From positions 420,115 through 460,781 of the forward strand of contig WELA01009273.1 of assembly GCA_009602735.1 (NCBI GenBank): a DNA stretch of 40,667 nt, read 5' to 3'. The notes beneath the pieces were generated by a model. That model made no database searches, was not told where the DNA came from, and worked only from the letters and a program-made list of their open reading frames with translations. Position numbers and translations under genes: made by a program. Shown in pieces: positions 1-12,050 of this stretch. The stretch is from Mesotaenium endlicherianum (taxonomy: Eukaryota; Streptophyta; Zygnematophyceae; Zygnematales; Mesotaeniaceae). Positions within the stretch are counted from its first letter, which is position 1, and every line of letters begins with the position of its first letter.

Positions 1-297
1 CTCCTTCCTGTTCCTTCTGTCGTTCTTGTCTCGCTGTGGACCTCAGACTGGCCCACTCCCACCTCGCATTGACTCAGAAAGCTTGATGTTGAAACTTAAT
101 CGTGACTAGGTGGTTGGTGGCTCTCTTGTCATTACTTTTTCGACTGCTGGGTTACTATCTACAGTGCCCCTATCACACCCATCTTCACAGTAGAGTGTTT
201 TGTCTGTCGCGTGGTACTCGACTCCCTTCAAATACAATGCACGGGACCCTCTTTCTTGCTTCTGTTTTATCACTAGTCCCGTTGTTGGTGTGCGCAG
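1..297. other. Probable intron of the formate-tetrahydrofolate ligase gene
   Basis: No exon can be recognised here. The stretch ends in a splice acceptor (CAG at 295-297) directly before the first coding exon of the ligase, so most or all of it is probably an intron whose upstream exon lies outside the window. Short open frames on both strands look like chance. Confidence 0.6.
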
Positions 298-1246
298 GTG
301 GATCTGGGGAAGGCTGTGGAGCGTGCCTGTGAGGAGCACCAGGGGGACTTGAAGTTTCTGTACCCGCTCGACGCGAGCATCAAGCAGAAGATAGAGGCCA
401 TTGCCATGCAGACCTACGGCGCCGCCGGCGTCGAGTTTCTGCCCGAGGTGAGAGCCGACTTTCTCTCTCCCCGCACTGCCTGTAAAAGAGTAAAAGAACA
501 TTCTATGCAGAAAAAATGTGGAGGTGTCCTCTGCCAACATTCTGTATCTGGAGAGTTGATGTCTTATGAGGCAGTGGGCACTTTCTCTTGCAAACAGTAT
601 GTACAAAAATACACACTCAAGTATATACGTAAATACTTCTTTACATACATAAATATATGTCTATACATCTATATTTATTTGTATTTTCAATTACTGTTCA
701 GAGAGGCTGCTGTAATATAGGACAGTCCGAAGAGGCGTGCAAGCTTGGGAAAGTTGATAAGACCATGCAGGCCCTGTCCCTAGACCCATAAATCTCACGC
801 TCGTTTCCTTTCAATGTACTACTAATAGCAGCGACTTTTGAGAGGGACCTTGCGAGCGTGTGCTTCATTACCCTTGTAGAGGCCTTTGTGGAAGAGGGGC
901 TGAGTAGCTGGCTGTAAATGTGACGCTGAAACCTTGACCTGTGCCTTATTTCCTTGTCTTGTCATTGCAGGCTGAGAGCCAGATTGAGACCTACACCAGG
1001 CAAGGTTTTGCCGGTTTGCCCATATGCATGGCCAAGACCCAGTATTCTTTTTCCGATGACGCATCTAAGAAGGGTGCTCCATCGGGATTTATTCTCCCTA
1101 TCAGAGACGTCAGAGCTAGTGTAGGAGCTGGCTTCATCTACCCACTTGTGGGAAAGATGAGCACAATGCCGGGATTGCCAACGCGGCCATGCTTCTACGA
1201 TATTGACATTGACTTAGCCAGTGGGCGCATACTTGGGCTGTCGTAG
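298..1246 (+). CDS. THFS: Formate-tetrahydrofolate ligase (10-formyl-THF synthetase), C-terminal two exons
   Basis: This enzyme joins formate to tetrahydrofolate with ATP to make 10-formyl-THF, the one-carbon donor for purine synthesis and organellar initiator Met-tRNA. Two exons are visible, 298-447 and 971-1246, separated by a GT-AG intron; both junctions fall between codons. The first encodes about 50 residues with the motif [17 protein letters not shown]. The second encodes 91 residues with family blocks [35 protein letters not shown] and [15 protein letters not shown], then ends at TAG (1244-1246) after LGLS. This is the expected C-terminus, shared by monofunctional plant-type enzymes and the synthetase part of C1-THF synthase. 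The remaining roughly 490 residues must lie left of the window, so mono- versus multifunctional form cannot be decided. No frame breaks are seen. Confidence 0.94.
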
Positions 1247-2518
1247 TCCTGGCTCACCTCACCGCAAGGTTACAAACTCAAAATGGTTCCCTAGTGCGTG
1301 TCTTGTTTTATGTTCGTTTCTAATGGTGCACAAAATGGTGCACCTAAGAGGACCTTGTCCATCTTCTTGGTGTGCAGTGCTTATCATTGATGGCATTCTT
1401 GTGCCACATGGGTCTGCAGTGCTTGGTGTGAATTGGGGGTCAACTGACAGCTCACTCACGCTGCATCCTTGCAGACCAATTCTTACATTGCATCTAAATC
1501 TTAAATTTGGTGCCTTTTGAGTCAGGACATTCTGGAAGACAAGGAAGCTCCAGTGCTAACCCTCTTTTGGTTATCATAACCATGATGCTAGTGCGTCGAT
1601 CTGTAATCCTAGGCATTCTCTTAGCCAGCGCTTGCATCTATCAACTTCCATACAAGTTCCGTTTGGTGCCTGCAAGTGGTCCCTTGCAGTTGACTCTTGA
1701 CTGCAATCAGCGGCCCTCCTATGCTAGTGACGTTGTGAGAGATGTGTGCTTTGAGAACTCCATGGCAAGTCCCCCATAGGGCAAGCCTTCTCGGAAAGGC
1801 CGTAATTAAGTACATGCTTGAGTAATTAAGATGCCACGTTCATGATACTCTAGATCCAAGCTACTCAGAAGATGGTAACAACTTATAAACTGTATTGCTG
1901 ATTTTAGTGTGATAATGGTTATCCTGGCATCAGTGTCTTCCAACATATTTGTTTGAATGACTTCGGATGTTTTGCCCAAAGTCAAGTTTTTACCAGCTAT
2001 ATGGATGTACGTAAGATATAAAATGTCATCCCTGATGTTCTCAACTACCACATTTCACCATAACTTGCTTAGTTTCCTCATACATAGAAAGAAAGTTATA
2101 AACAAGACACAACGGGCATTTGCACACATGGAACCCAATGTGCCTTTTTTAAGACATGTAGGTACTTTTTGAGCTCTCTGTGGTGGAATCATTGGGGTGG
2201 ATTCATTGGGAAGCAACAGAACTTGTGGCATTTTTCCAAAGTAATCCACTTCATTACTCTTTCGGTGACATTTGCATTAGTCTACTGAGCGTCCAAGTTT
2301 AACTTCAGGGTTAGAGGCACTGTCACTCAACACAATTTGAGAAGAATACTTTGAAATTTGATTTTCGTCTTTACTTTGAGGGAGTGTTTGAGAGGGTGCT
2401 CCCTTTAGTCATCCTTGTTCTTGGGAACCTATCAAATCCAGAATACAAAGTAGAGCCAAATTCCTTCCTTGCCTACTACTACAAGCAATAAGTTTTTCAA
2501 TGGAGGCATGTGCCTGGA
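1247..2518. other. Intergenic DNA after THFS, no gene recognised
   Basis: This is the 3' flank of the THFS gene followed by AT-rich sequence. Open frames here are short, on both strands, and match no family I recognise. The THFS 3' UTR presumably occupies the first few hundred bases, but no polyadenylation site can be assigned with confidence. Confidence 0.6.
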
Positions 2519-2891
2519 CACAACTGCCTAGTTATGGAATACGTCTTTGGAGAACACGTAAAACGAATACGTATTGCGAAAATACGTGTAAAGAATGGAA
2601 ATACGTGAGTATTACGTTTTTCCACGATTCTCGGAAAAATTGACAAGGCTTATAACTTTCAAATTGCTAAAAAACTCTGAGTGCAATTAGTCGCAAATGG
2701 TGAAGGACTCAATTTGCTATGATATGAAGGTGGTGAAAGTAAAAAATCCATTGTTACAATTTCAAACCGCCAAAGATTCATTTTTACCTCGTCGGGACGC
2801 GTATTCAAGTATTTTGAAATACGTCAAAACACGTGGTGTAATACGTCGCTCACGGACCAATACACAAGTATCCCATAACTAGGCACAACTG
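2519..2891. mobile_element. hAT-like MITE with 8-bp target site duplication
   Basis: The element runs 2527-2883 (357 bp). Its ends are perfect 11-bp inverted repeats, CCTAGTTATGG at 2527-2537 and CCATAACTAGG at 2873-2883, and the similarity continues imperfectly inward for several bases. It is flanked by an exact 8-bp direct repeat, CACAACTG, at 2519-2526 and 2884-2891. Subterminal copies of a TACGT-type motif are dense at both ends (about 2550-2620 and 2800-2850), as is common where a transposase binds. It has no coding capacity for a transposase, so it is non-autonomous. An 8-bp duplication is typical of hAT elements (P elements also make 8 bp). The family is inferred from that and the subterminal repeats, not from a match. 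Confidence 0.85.
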
Positions 2892-4462
2892 CACTCAGCT
2901 CTAGTTTGTGCCATGACTCTACGACCCTCTCGATTGAAATTTCATAAATTGGACAATTGTGCGAGGTACCTTAAACAAATATTATGGATCTATATAAGGT
3001 ATTCAATACAGGCACCATACTTTGACTAGCTAAAATGAATTGCGTAAAAGTTCAATTTTGTACGTTGGCTCTCTTTTATTCTCTGACTGCATCTTTAATC
3101 TTGTGTGTACCAAGCAATGTATTGTCTTTAAAATCCCAGCAGTATACATATCTTGCTCCCTCCAAACCACTCTTCTATTGTTGACAATCTGAGAATGGAC
3201 AAATTTCAGCATGATTAATATATTCCTACCACATGGAGGAGATCCTTTGGCATGTTTGCATCTTCATTGTAACATTGGCTTGAGCTGTAGCATCAATTGC
3301 TGGTGTACTAGTTTGCGGTGGCTTAGGAACCAAATGATAGGTGAAATCTATACAACCTACCAAAAGACTTGTTGGCACTAAGTGCAAGCATGATATCTTG
3401 GTGCTCTTGTATGACCACACCTGCAATAGAATTTTGAAAAAAAGTCCATACAACATAGAATATAGTTGAGGAGGAAGCATGAGACAAAATTAGCCAATAC
3501 TGTCGAGTTGGTGCAAATAAAGAACCGTTTGCAAAGTTCACAGAAAATGGACAAAAATTACTGCCTAAATAATTCATGACGACGAATAGTGCTTTCTGTT
3601 ATTAAATACAGAGTTGAATATATCTCTACTAAGGCACTAAGGAGTTGGTCGCAGATATTGAAGAATGTTATTAAATAAGCCATCTAACCAAAAAGCATGA
3701 GAAATCATTTATTGCGTGTTGATTGAGTCATTGAGAATAGCGAAGCAGCAAGATGTAAAAAATGCCAAGGATACTATTTTCATTGCAAATATGAGTACAA
3801 ACAGCTCGTTTTGCGTGATTACTACACACTCGACTAAAGGATTTTGCTCTGTACATTAATGTACTCTGTGTAGCTTCCTCTACTTGATGAAAAATACATG
3901 AAGCTGAGGTTTTGTGATGCTATCTTGCTATGCGACGAGCAAACATAAGAAAAAGTCTCTTTCTTTCAAACCGGAACAGTTGTTGGGGTCCCCACTTCAA
4001 GAAATTACTCGCACGTGCTACAAATGATGATTTATGCAAGTGGGTTTCACGTGCGTGATTTGTGCAGGATTAACTCGACATGCTAGCTCATATACACACC
4101 TAATACTACGTACTTGCATTGTGTGCCAATTTAAATCTCAAAAGTGACTCGCAAAAAAAGGAGCTGATTGCAACGTGTTCTATACAAAGCGTCAGTAACT
4201 TAAGGTACGAACAGGTAGACAATTATATTTATGTTTGATGGCAGTTTCCAAGAGCGCTGTCATCTTCTCACAACTCAAAAAATACGCAGGCAACAAGTAC
4301 ATGTACATTCTCTTTTCTGTGCACACCAATCTGAATCTAATGAATGCGGCTCTCATGGTTGTGTGTCCATCCAAATAGATGCAGATTATGCAGGCAAAGA
4401 TGAAGGTCAGCACTTTATCCTTGCTATCCACAAGCCTCAGCTTTAGTACATAGCCTCAAGCC
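2892..4462. other. AT-rich intergenic DNA, no gene recognised
   Basis: This stretch lies between the MITE and the 3' end of the first PPR-SMR pseudogene, which is convergent with THFS. It is clearly more AT-rich than the exons nearby. Minus-strand open frames around 3226-3577 reach 84 codons but resemble nothing I can name. A transposon relic is possible but not supported. Confidence 0.55.
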
Positions 4463-7446
4463 TCACTCTGCCCCGGCGCGGTGTGGCTCACAAATCTGGA
4501 GGGCCTCCGCACGACGGAAGCTGAGCTCCTTTTCCGATTCGGGCCGCAAGAGCCACTCCTTTAAATGACCTCCCTTTGCCGTCAGCCGTCCTGGGTTCTT
4601 AGAGCTTTCATTAAAAGGCAGGCCTAATGCAATGACCATTTGTTTAATTGCGTATTTAACTGGAGACATTCCTTTGACCATGCTACGGTTGCCAAGCCCA
4701 ATGATGAGCTCTACTTCACCCACAAGGGATTTCCCCTGAAGCACCTGCTGACGCAGAGAGGCAAGTTCCCACATAAAGGCAACCAGCGCAGTCTTCCAGG
4801 ACAAGTTGTGAAAGTCGAGGGCCAAAATCTGCGAGCTCCTCACCTGTACATTTGAAAAAGAGACAAATCTGGGTTAGGGGTTCATTATTGCCCTAAATGG
4901 CACTTGCCACTAACCACCTTCAAGATAGAAGTCCTCCCAACGCACCTAATATACTATCTACAAACTATACTGACACCCATACATACACTACATGATGTGA
5001 GCAACATGCTACTTATTACGTCCCACTTGTCGGAGCTTGGACACGCCTTTTTACGAAGCTGAGTCGCTAAACAGCAGAAGCATCGTGGGAGGTCAAAGGC
5101 TACAGCTTTAAATGACCAAGAAAGAAGGGCCCTTCCTGAGTCACTTACCCTCAAAATTGATGGATGCAAGCCTTTTCTCTTTCCTGAATCCCACAGCGTA
5201 AACGCTTGCTCCATTCGGCCAGCATCCCACAGAAAGCCAACAAGAGCATTCGCAAAGCCCTTTCTCGACCCCAGAGCTTCCATGCAAATGCTGTCCACGA
5301 GTGCATCCACATTGGCCCGCACATGTCGGCCACTATGTGTGCGCGACCCTTGCTTGTTTTGAAGGAGGAGCTCCAGACGGCCGTGCGTGTGGTGCCCCGA
5401 GAGCTCCATGAGATCCCATATCTCATTCCACCCCTGCTCACTGGTGCAATGCGTATGGGCATTCAGAAGCATCCAGTAGGTGTCCAACGTTGGCCTGTGG
5501 ATGTCCCTCAATTGGAGGAGCACGCGCCGGGCCTCACCGTACTTGCCACTCTAGAGATAGGCCTGAAGCAATGAGGTATGAATAACTGCGTCTGGCTCGC
5601 ACCCCGCTGCCTGCATCCTGTTGAACCATTCCTGCGCGTTGCTGGGTTCACCTTCTCTGCCCCACATGCTGACCATCGACGTGAAGATGATAACATTTGG
5701 CTGAATGCCCCTGCGCTCCATGTCGTGGAAGAAATGCACCGCCGCCTCGCACATGCTCTTGTGCCCACACATGTGGACCATAGTGGCGAAAGTTACAACA
5801 TCCGGCTCAACGCCCTCATGCTTCAATCTCCTCGAAGACGGCCAGTGCCGCCTTGACCTTGCCAGCCTTTCCAAAGGCATCCAGGAGCGTATTATGTACA
5901 AAACAATTTGGGACACAACCAGCGACCTTCATCTGCCTCAGCACCTCCTGGGCCTTCCAGGTGTCCCCGCACTGGCCATACAGCCAGATGAGACGGCTGC
6001 ACAGCTTGATGTCCGGCTTGCCACCTGTTGCCACGAAGGACCTGTACGCGTCGATGGCCTCTCTGTAGCGACCAGCGAACGCATAAATGTCGACCAGAGT
6101 GCCGCACACACACAGGAACCAGATTGAAGTCACGTCAGAAGAATATGCTGGCACCAGTGGGCAACATCCAACAGGAGGGTTCATACAAATATGCAACAGG
6201 CATCCGGTTCCACTTCCTAGCCATCGGAGCTTCGCCATTCCACCTCCTCTTGAGCCCAAACAATGTACGCCATTCTAATAGAGCGCGACCAGCTTCATGA
6301 GCAGAAGACAGAAGCATGTGGGAGAGATTCTTGCCAAGCTGGTGAAGCTCACCTGCACGTGAAGATGGTCATAGAGAGCCCCTCGGCTGCCATCCTGCCG
6401 CGGATGCCGTCCACCTTAGCCCACTTAGCCGCTCTCCCGTAAGCATTCAGCAGCTGGTTGAAGGTGACGATGCCCGGCTGGATGTTCTGACTCTTCATCT
6501 CCTCGAGCAAAGCCTCAACCTGGGCAAAATCTCTAGCACGACCGTGGATACCTATCATGATGTTGTAGGCGTGCAGGTCCGTGACATTGTGCCCCGGCTG
6601 CGCTTGCACCCAATGGAAGAAGGCCTGGGCTGCGGAGGGGTCGCTCTTCAGCTCCTTGAGCACGTCCCCCACCACGTACTTGTTAATCATGCTTGTCCAT
6701 GGCTGCAACACCCCCTCCAGGAGTGGGACTTGCTTGGCAGTTGCAGGCATGTCTTTGAGAGCCTGACAGATGGCGCTCACGACCGTGCGATGCTCTTCAG
6801 CTAGACCTTTATACCGAGCAGCAAGTGCAGTCCCGTCTAATCTACCCCCTGACACTCGGAGTGGGGCACCTCCTCCCCCGGATGAGCATTCTCGCTGTGA
6901 ACTGAAGCCCAAGGTGCGAGTTGTGTGGAGTTTCCTGTCAGTCTGGGGAGCACGCACAAACCTAGTTGCACTCATCCATCGCCCACCGGCAGGAGTACAA
7001 GCACATGCCGCCTCTAGGCCAACCAGATGCCTCTGGATCGCGCTCCCTGTGCCATCCGCAGCCTCCCTTGGCCCAGAGTGGAGCACGCACAGCCCCGGAG
7101 GGCAGACTGGGCTGAGGCACACCTGGCACCTCCTGCTCACAGCTCCACTCCCTTCAACCCGCTGCCGCGCGGAATTCCCTACCCCCTGTGAGCTGCTCTG
7201 GGTGCCAGGGTCCCGAGGGAGAGACGGCTGAGAGTGGTGCACAGTGCTCTCAGGATGTGACTCGGGTCCACAGACCAGCCCCATGCTGAGCCCTGGAGGG
7301 CGGCGGACATGATTCGGCAGCCAAGGTAGCAGACGTCCCCACCAGAAGGAAGAGACGCCGCCAACAGGAGCGGTGCTGCTCCTCGAGTGAGCCGGCGCGA
7401 CGCTTACAGTGTGCCACACCTTGACAGCAACAGCCCTGGCAATCAT
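4463..7446 (-). pseudogene. PPR-SMR protein gene, copy 1, decayed
   Basis: Exons on the minus strand are 7446-6353, 6101-5149 and 4843-4463. Exon 1 starts at ATG 7444-7446 with a long Ser/Gly/Pro-rich leader that could be an organelle transit sequence, then PPR repeats (for example NIMIGIHGRARDF and VTFNQLLNAYGRAAKW). Exon 2 continues the repeats (RLIWLYGQCG, NTLLDAFGKAGKV, TSMVSMWGREG). Exon 3 is an SMR domain with LDFH and the IIGLGNRS loop. The layout, including the block LMELSGHHTHGRLE between repeats and SMR, recalls plant PPR-SMR proteins of the At1g18900/At1g74750 type. Three faults are seen: one extra base near 5820-5833 shifts frame between FEEI and KHEGVEPDVV; an in-frame TAG at 5551-5553 follows LLQAYL; the expected acceptor before 6101 reads GG instead of AG. 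It also lacks two repeats found in copy 2. Confidence 0.85.
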
Positions 7447-10400
7447 CCTGGTTGCTTTATTCAGAGTGGCCTACCTCCTAAAAAATATAGGCAGCACCTC
7501 CAGAAGTACCAAGAGGGTCTCCAGGCTCTAGGCCGAGGTTGCTATTTGGCGTGATGGTGACATGTCTATGACCTGTCTCCTACGCCCAAACCCCTGCCAT
7601 AGGAAGGAGAACCTCAAGCTGGCTGCTGCCGCTGCTTCTGCCCTCGGCCAGCTTGCCTCTGCTGCCTAGCTCCCCAGGGTCGACCAGCACCGACCGCGAG
7701 GTAGCGAGGTGTCTCCCTCACTTGCTGCCCTTGTCCAAAAAAAAAGCCAAAGCCTCATGCAACCCCTCCTGCTGTAGGGCTTGAAGACCATTGACAACCC
7801 ACAGCCTGGCCAGCTCCTAGTGATAGGGTCTCAAAAGAGAGGCTGAAGGGCCTCTAGGTTGCCCTAGCCGTACTAGTGGAGCACTAGTGGAGTCCCACAG
7901 GGTGAAGGAGATCCGAGTGGCCTGGTACTACACACTGACATGACATTTTGGATGCGCCCGCTTGCAGCACATCGCTATCCCACGCCCACCTATGCCTGCA
8001 GGGACGAGTACACACTCGTGCGGTACACGGCCACCCACACACCCACGAACATGTGCAAAAAGTGAGTTACATAAACAAGAGGAGAACCACCTGCAGAGCA
8101 AGCAAAGGCGTGACAAGGTGAGTGGAGAAGAACGTGGAGGTGCTCCACCCTTTGACCAAGAAGCTGCCGGAGAAGAGAAGAGACCTCTCCAACCGACCCG
8201 AAGTGCGGCTCCTGGGAGCAGTCCTAAGGACATCTGTGATACGCCCCCAACCCCCAGGGCTGGTATAGGCTTCAGTCTCGAGTGCTCTCTTCTATTCACT
8301 CTCTCTGCTGCTCTCACCAGACGTCGAGGACCCATCACCCAACCCAGGCCTAGAACCAAACCCCAACTATAGTTCAGGGACAGGGAACCACCTGACAAGC
8401 CAGGAACCATGTGGGTACGTTTCAACCGCAGAAGAAAAAACTTACATACCTATAGAAGCCTTGAAGTCCCTCTTGACTTGGCAGCGTAGATGGCGTTGCC
8501 TGCTCTTTACATGCTCGCAGCCCCTATACACATACCCTTCCTTCCTTCCTCCCGCCATCCCTTCCTCCCCTTCCTTTTCCTTCCCTCCCTCCGTCCCTTC
8601 CTGCCTCCATACGGATCTTCTGTCTAGACTCTGCAACAAGTAGTCCCATTTCAAGGCTCAGTAGGCCTACCGCACCAACGAACACAGACACCCAAAATCC
8701 CCAACCCTATTTCATATGCAGTGCCCTCCCTCTACAGCCTATACTTTCAGAAAGAAAGGGAACTAATCAGCCCAACAATAGCTTAATCTTCCCCCCTAAA
8801 GAGCCCTTTGACTGCTTCCAATGCAACACCTTGAACGTGCAACAACCAAGGCCCAATGGTAGGGCAAGAGGGGGCTAAAAGTGTGAGGACATCTTTAGTC
8901 AACAACATGAAATATGTGTTGAGGAATGATGTAGCAGCTGGGTTTACACGCCCTTCCACGCGTTGTCATTCATACAGTACAACATGACAAAGTGCTGCTG
9001 TGCACTGCACCCGGAGAATTTCTCTTGCCCATTCATTGACCTCTCATCAAGCCCTGACCTCGCACGCCCTGCAGTTACCCCCAGGTCCAAAGGACACCAC
9101 AAGCTCCTTTCAAGGAGGCAGCCCCTGCTGTACTGCTCCTCCCCCAACCCCTTCTTACTGTCTATCTCTCCCTCGTTTTCTGTCTATTCTCTCACTAGGT
9201 GCTCGCCCTGCTAAGCCTGGTGCCACTCTGACGCTCACTACAATGCAGCCAGTGCGCATACATGTTTGCCTCAACCCAGCCGGGCTTTTGAAGACAAACT
9301 AGTTTCTGATATCTCGAGTGCCCCTCACCAAGATCTCGTTACGACTCCAGCCTTGAAACCTACCCCTCCTTAGACCTAAGAAACCCTAGGTTTGACAATT
9401 AACCTTCCTAAGAGCTAGAGCCCTTTTGACTCACTCAAAGGGAAACTTTAGAAGCCCTATACCCCAGAGCTTTGTGTCGGCCCTTTCTCCAATACCTGAT
9501 CCTGTTATAAGTAGGGCCCATCTTGTGTCGTTTTACTGAAGAAGGGCAATGCGTGGCTGGTCGTGAGAAAAGAAGTCCATTGGTGAGATTATTAAGGGCA
9601 TCAGAAACCATGAGAAAAGTGGATATCAGATCGGCGTCCGGTCGCCTTAGTGGGAGACTTCTTTTATCGTTACAGGATGCCAAGACCATCTACCACGCTG
9701 ACAAGAGAAGATCGAACATGCACAAACGTCAACTTGGTGATTGTGTCACACACAGAAAGAGTGAGAGGATGGGGGGCTGCGAAGGGAACTAAAAAGTGGA
9801 CAGGGTTACTTCAACCTATGAAAAGTTAAGAGGGCAGCATTTACCGGCAGAAGTGGAGAAAGAGTCCTGAGGTGAGAGGTGTAAGAAGGAGAGGCAGCCT
9901 GCCAGGCGCTCATACCTAAAGAGGCGCAAGTGATGGACTTGGTTCCTGTTGAGGTCAAAGGCCGACCTCAAGTTGGCCTACCTTTGAGTTTACTACGCCA
10001 AAGAATGAAGTGGGACGAAGGCCACAAACTTGGTCTACTCCAGGCCATACTTGTCCAAAGGAAAGAACCATCCTCTCTTAAGCAACTGCTCTCCTCTAGG
10101 ATCGACCCCACCCGTGCAGCACCTTCCCAGCTAGGTTAGGCCGGAGAAATTAGAACGCCCCACTTTCTCCCTGCCTATCTGACAGAAGATATTAAAAGCG
10201 GGGTCTTAGTCGGGAACCATAACCCCGCAACCAACTAAATGCCATTAGATTTTAAATTCCTCTTTCTACTTCCTGTGTTCCTTATGCTGAATATTGTATT
10301 CCTTTCTATAGGTGCATGAGCTGTGCACAACCCAGCAGCTAAAAGAAGACGATTTGCAGCACTGCAAAGTGGGTACGAGCAAGGTCATAACTGCAGCATA

Positions 10401-11173
10401 TGCTCCTCAAACTCGTATACCTTAGCTTCCAGACACGACTCTGAAGTTGATTTACTCTGCCTCACAAAACATGGGAGTATCTGGTGTACGTTCGAGTGAG
10501 CAAGCCTACAGCACCTTGAGCAAGAGGAGAAGTCGACTGCTGGAGGTCTTTAGAATTAAGAACGCTGGAACAACGAGTCGAATCTCGTCAACGATGATCT
10601 AGTTCACGTTGCATCTGGTCAAAGATGGCACCCAAAGGATCGAGCTTCACTTTAGTCCGTGATCAGTGTGCATATGTAGGTGCTGTTTCCGGCGTAGAAA
10701 CAAAAGAGGAGTTCGCAATTTTTGCAAGAGCAACTGGATTGACCACATGACGTTTTTGAGCATCATGAGATGTCAAATATATCTGGACAAAAAGCTATTG
10801 GTCGTAACAAGGGGAAGTCAGAATTTGTTCAAATCAAGCAAACACTCTGTGACAGTGATTGCGAAAAGGCTCAATTTTTACAGGGTCTCGGAGGTCTTGC
10901 AAGCCCCGCTGTAAAGGTTGATACAGACCTAAACTTGGTGTCCACTATTTATATAGGAGCGATGTCTCTATGACATCCGAGGGTGTACTGTCGTCGTTAT
11001 CTCATACACCTAAGTCCAAAGAAGGGGACCGACAGTAGCTCTTGCAGTATGTGCACGAACTTGGGACTAAGTGAAGTCTTGATGGACAGTATGCCTCTCC
11101 CTCCCTTTCCCCCTTGCTCCCCCCCTTCCTCCTTTTTCCTCTACCTCTCCATCTTCCTCCTTCCCTCTCACAG
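7447..11173. other. 3.7-kb stretch without a recognised gene
   Basis: This region lies between the 5' end of PPR-SMR copy 1 and the first recognisable exon of the pTAC2-like fragment. The missing N-terminal PPR exons of pTAC2 would be expected here on the plus strand, but no PPR-like frame of useful length is present. It holds a pyrimidine-rich CTTC/CCTC tract at about 8526-8600 and another (about 11097-11170) that serves as the polypyrimidine tract of the acceptor at 11173. A short frame at 10314-10373, flanked by AG and GT, could be an orphan exon but matches nothing known to me. Confidence 0.55.
8526..8607. repeat. CTTC/CCTC pyrimidine tract
   Basis: An imperfect run of CTTC, CCTC and CCTT units on the plus strand, purine-rich on the other strand. 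It lies between genes and explains the low-complexity open frames overlapping it. Confidence 0.8.
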
Positions 11174-11999
11174 GCTTCAGGCGGGCTGCGCAGTGTGCAA
11201 CGGTGGATGGGGGCGGGGGTTGGGGGTTGCAGAAACCTGCGGGAACGAGCCCGGAGGCGCACTACGAGACGCACGCGGCGCTGCTGGAGGTGTACAGCAG
11301 CGCCGGGCTGTCGAGGAGGGGTGCGCCAAGAACCTGGAGATGGAGGAGGCCGGCCTGGAGCCCGAGTGCTCCGAGTACTGCCTGCTGCTCTCCGAGGGCA
11401 CGCACCGCGGCAGGTGCGCCGTGCCTCTAGCCCTAGCCCGACCCCCTGTCCCCTCTTCTCTCTGCTGCTCTCACTCTTGCTGTCCGGTGAGGGTGATGGC
11501 CCCCACCCGGCAGGTGCGGCCTCCTGGTTCCGCCTCCAACCCCCGCTCCAACCAGTTACCCTGCTCCTCCACCGCACTCCTCTGCGGCTGGTGCTGCTGC
11601 TGCTGCCTGTGCTTGTGCGCGCGAGTGTGCGTGTGCCAGCATATGCCGGCACAGCCACCGCTACGACAGACACTCTTGGTGTCTGCCACCTGGCAGAGGC
11701 GCATCCCCAAGGGCCCAAGGCCGCATGTGCGGGAGTTTTTAGACGTGCACCTTGCCTGTCGTTGTCCTCTTTTTTCACATGACATTGCAACAGGTGGAGG
11801 GGTGTGTGGAGAAACATGGCGTTCTACAACGCCTTGCTGGAAGCACTGTGGCTATGCGGCCTGCACAAGCGGGCGGCCGCTGTGCTGCAGCGCATCCCAG
11901 AGGCCGTGCGCCACAGGCTCGCTGTGGGCCATTGATGTTTACAGGTCCGCCACCTGTCTGGACCCGCACTGCGCATTAAACCCCCTCCCTTTAGTTGGG

Positions 12000-12050
12000 T
12001 GCGCGCGCGTGTGCGCGTGCACCCGTGCATGCATGCGTGCGTGCGTGCGT
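12000..12050. repeat. GT/GC-rich microsatellite
   Basis: Alternating GCGC, GTGC and GCAT units ending in a short (GTGC)n run, inside an intron of the pTAC2-like fragment. A looser relative of the same composition lies at about 12390-12515. Confidence 0.75.

Noticed and set aside
3226..3577. Minus-strand frames possibly derived from a transposase
   Set aside because: A weak resemblance to a Harbinger-type GCID block is not backed by any other catalytic motif, inverted repeats or target duplication around it.
5551..5553. TAG read as a sense codon (altered genetic code) to explain in-frame TAGs in the PPR genes
   Set aside because: The THFS gene ends at TAG exactly at its family C-terminus, and the BPI/LBP gene also stops at TAG. 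Frameshifts in the same PPR genes favour decay.
7928..8425. 165-codon minus-strand frame and a 136-codon frame opposite it
   Set aside because: Neither has recognisable domains. They overlap each other on opposite strands in GC-rich sequence, as expected by chance.
10801..10815. GTCGTAACAAGG, resembling the 3' end of small-subunit rRNA
   Set aside because: Only about 12 bases match and the surrounding sequence has no rRNA structure, so it is coincidental.
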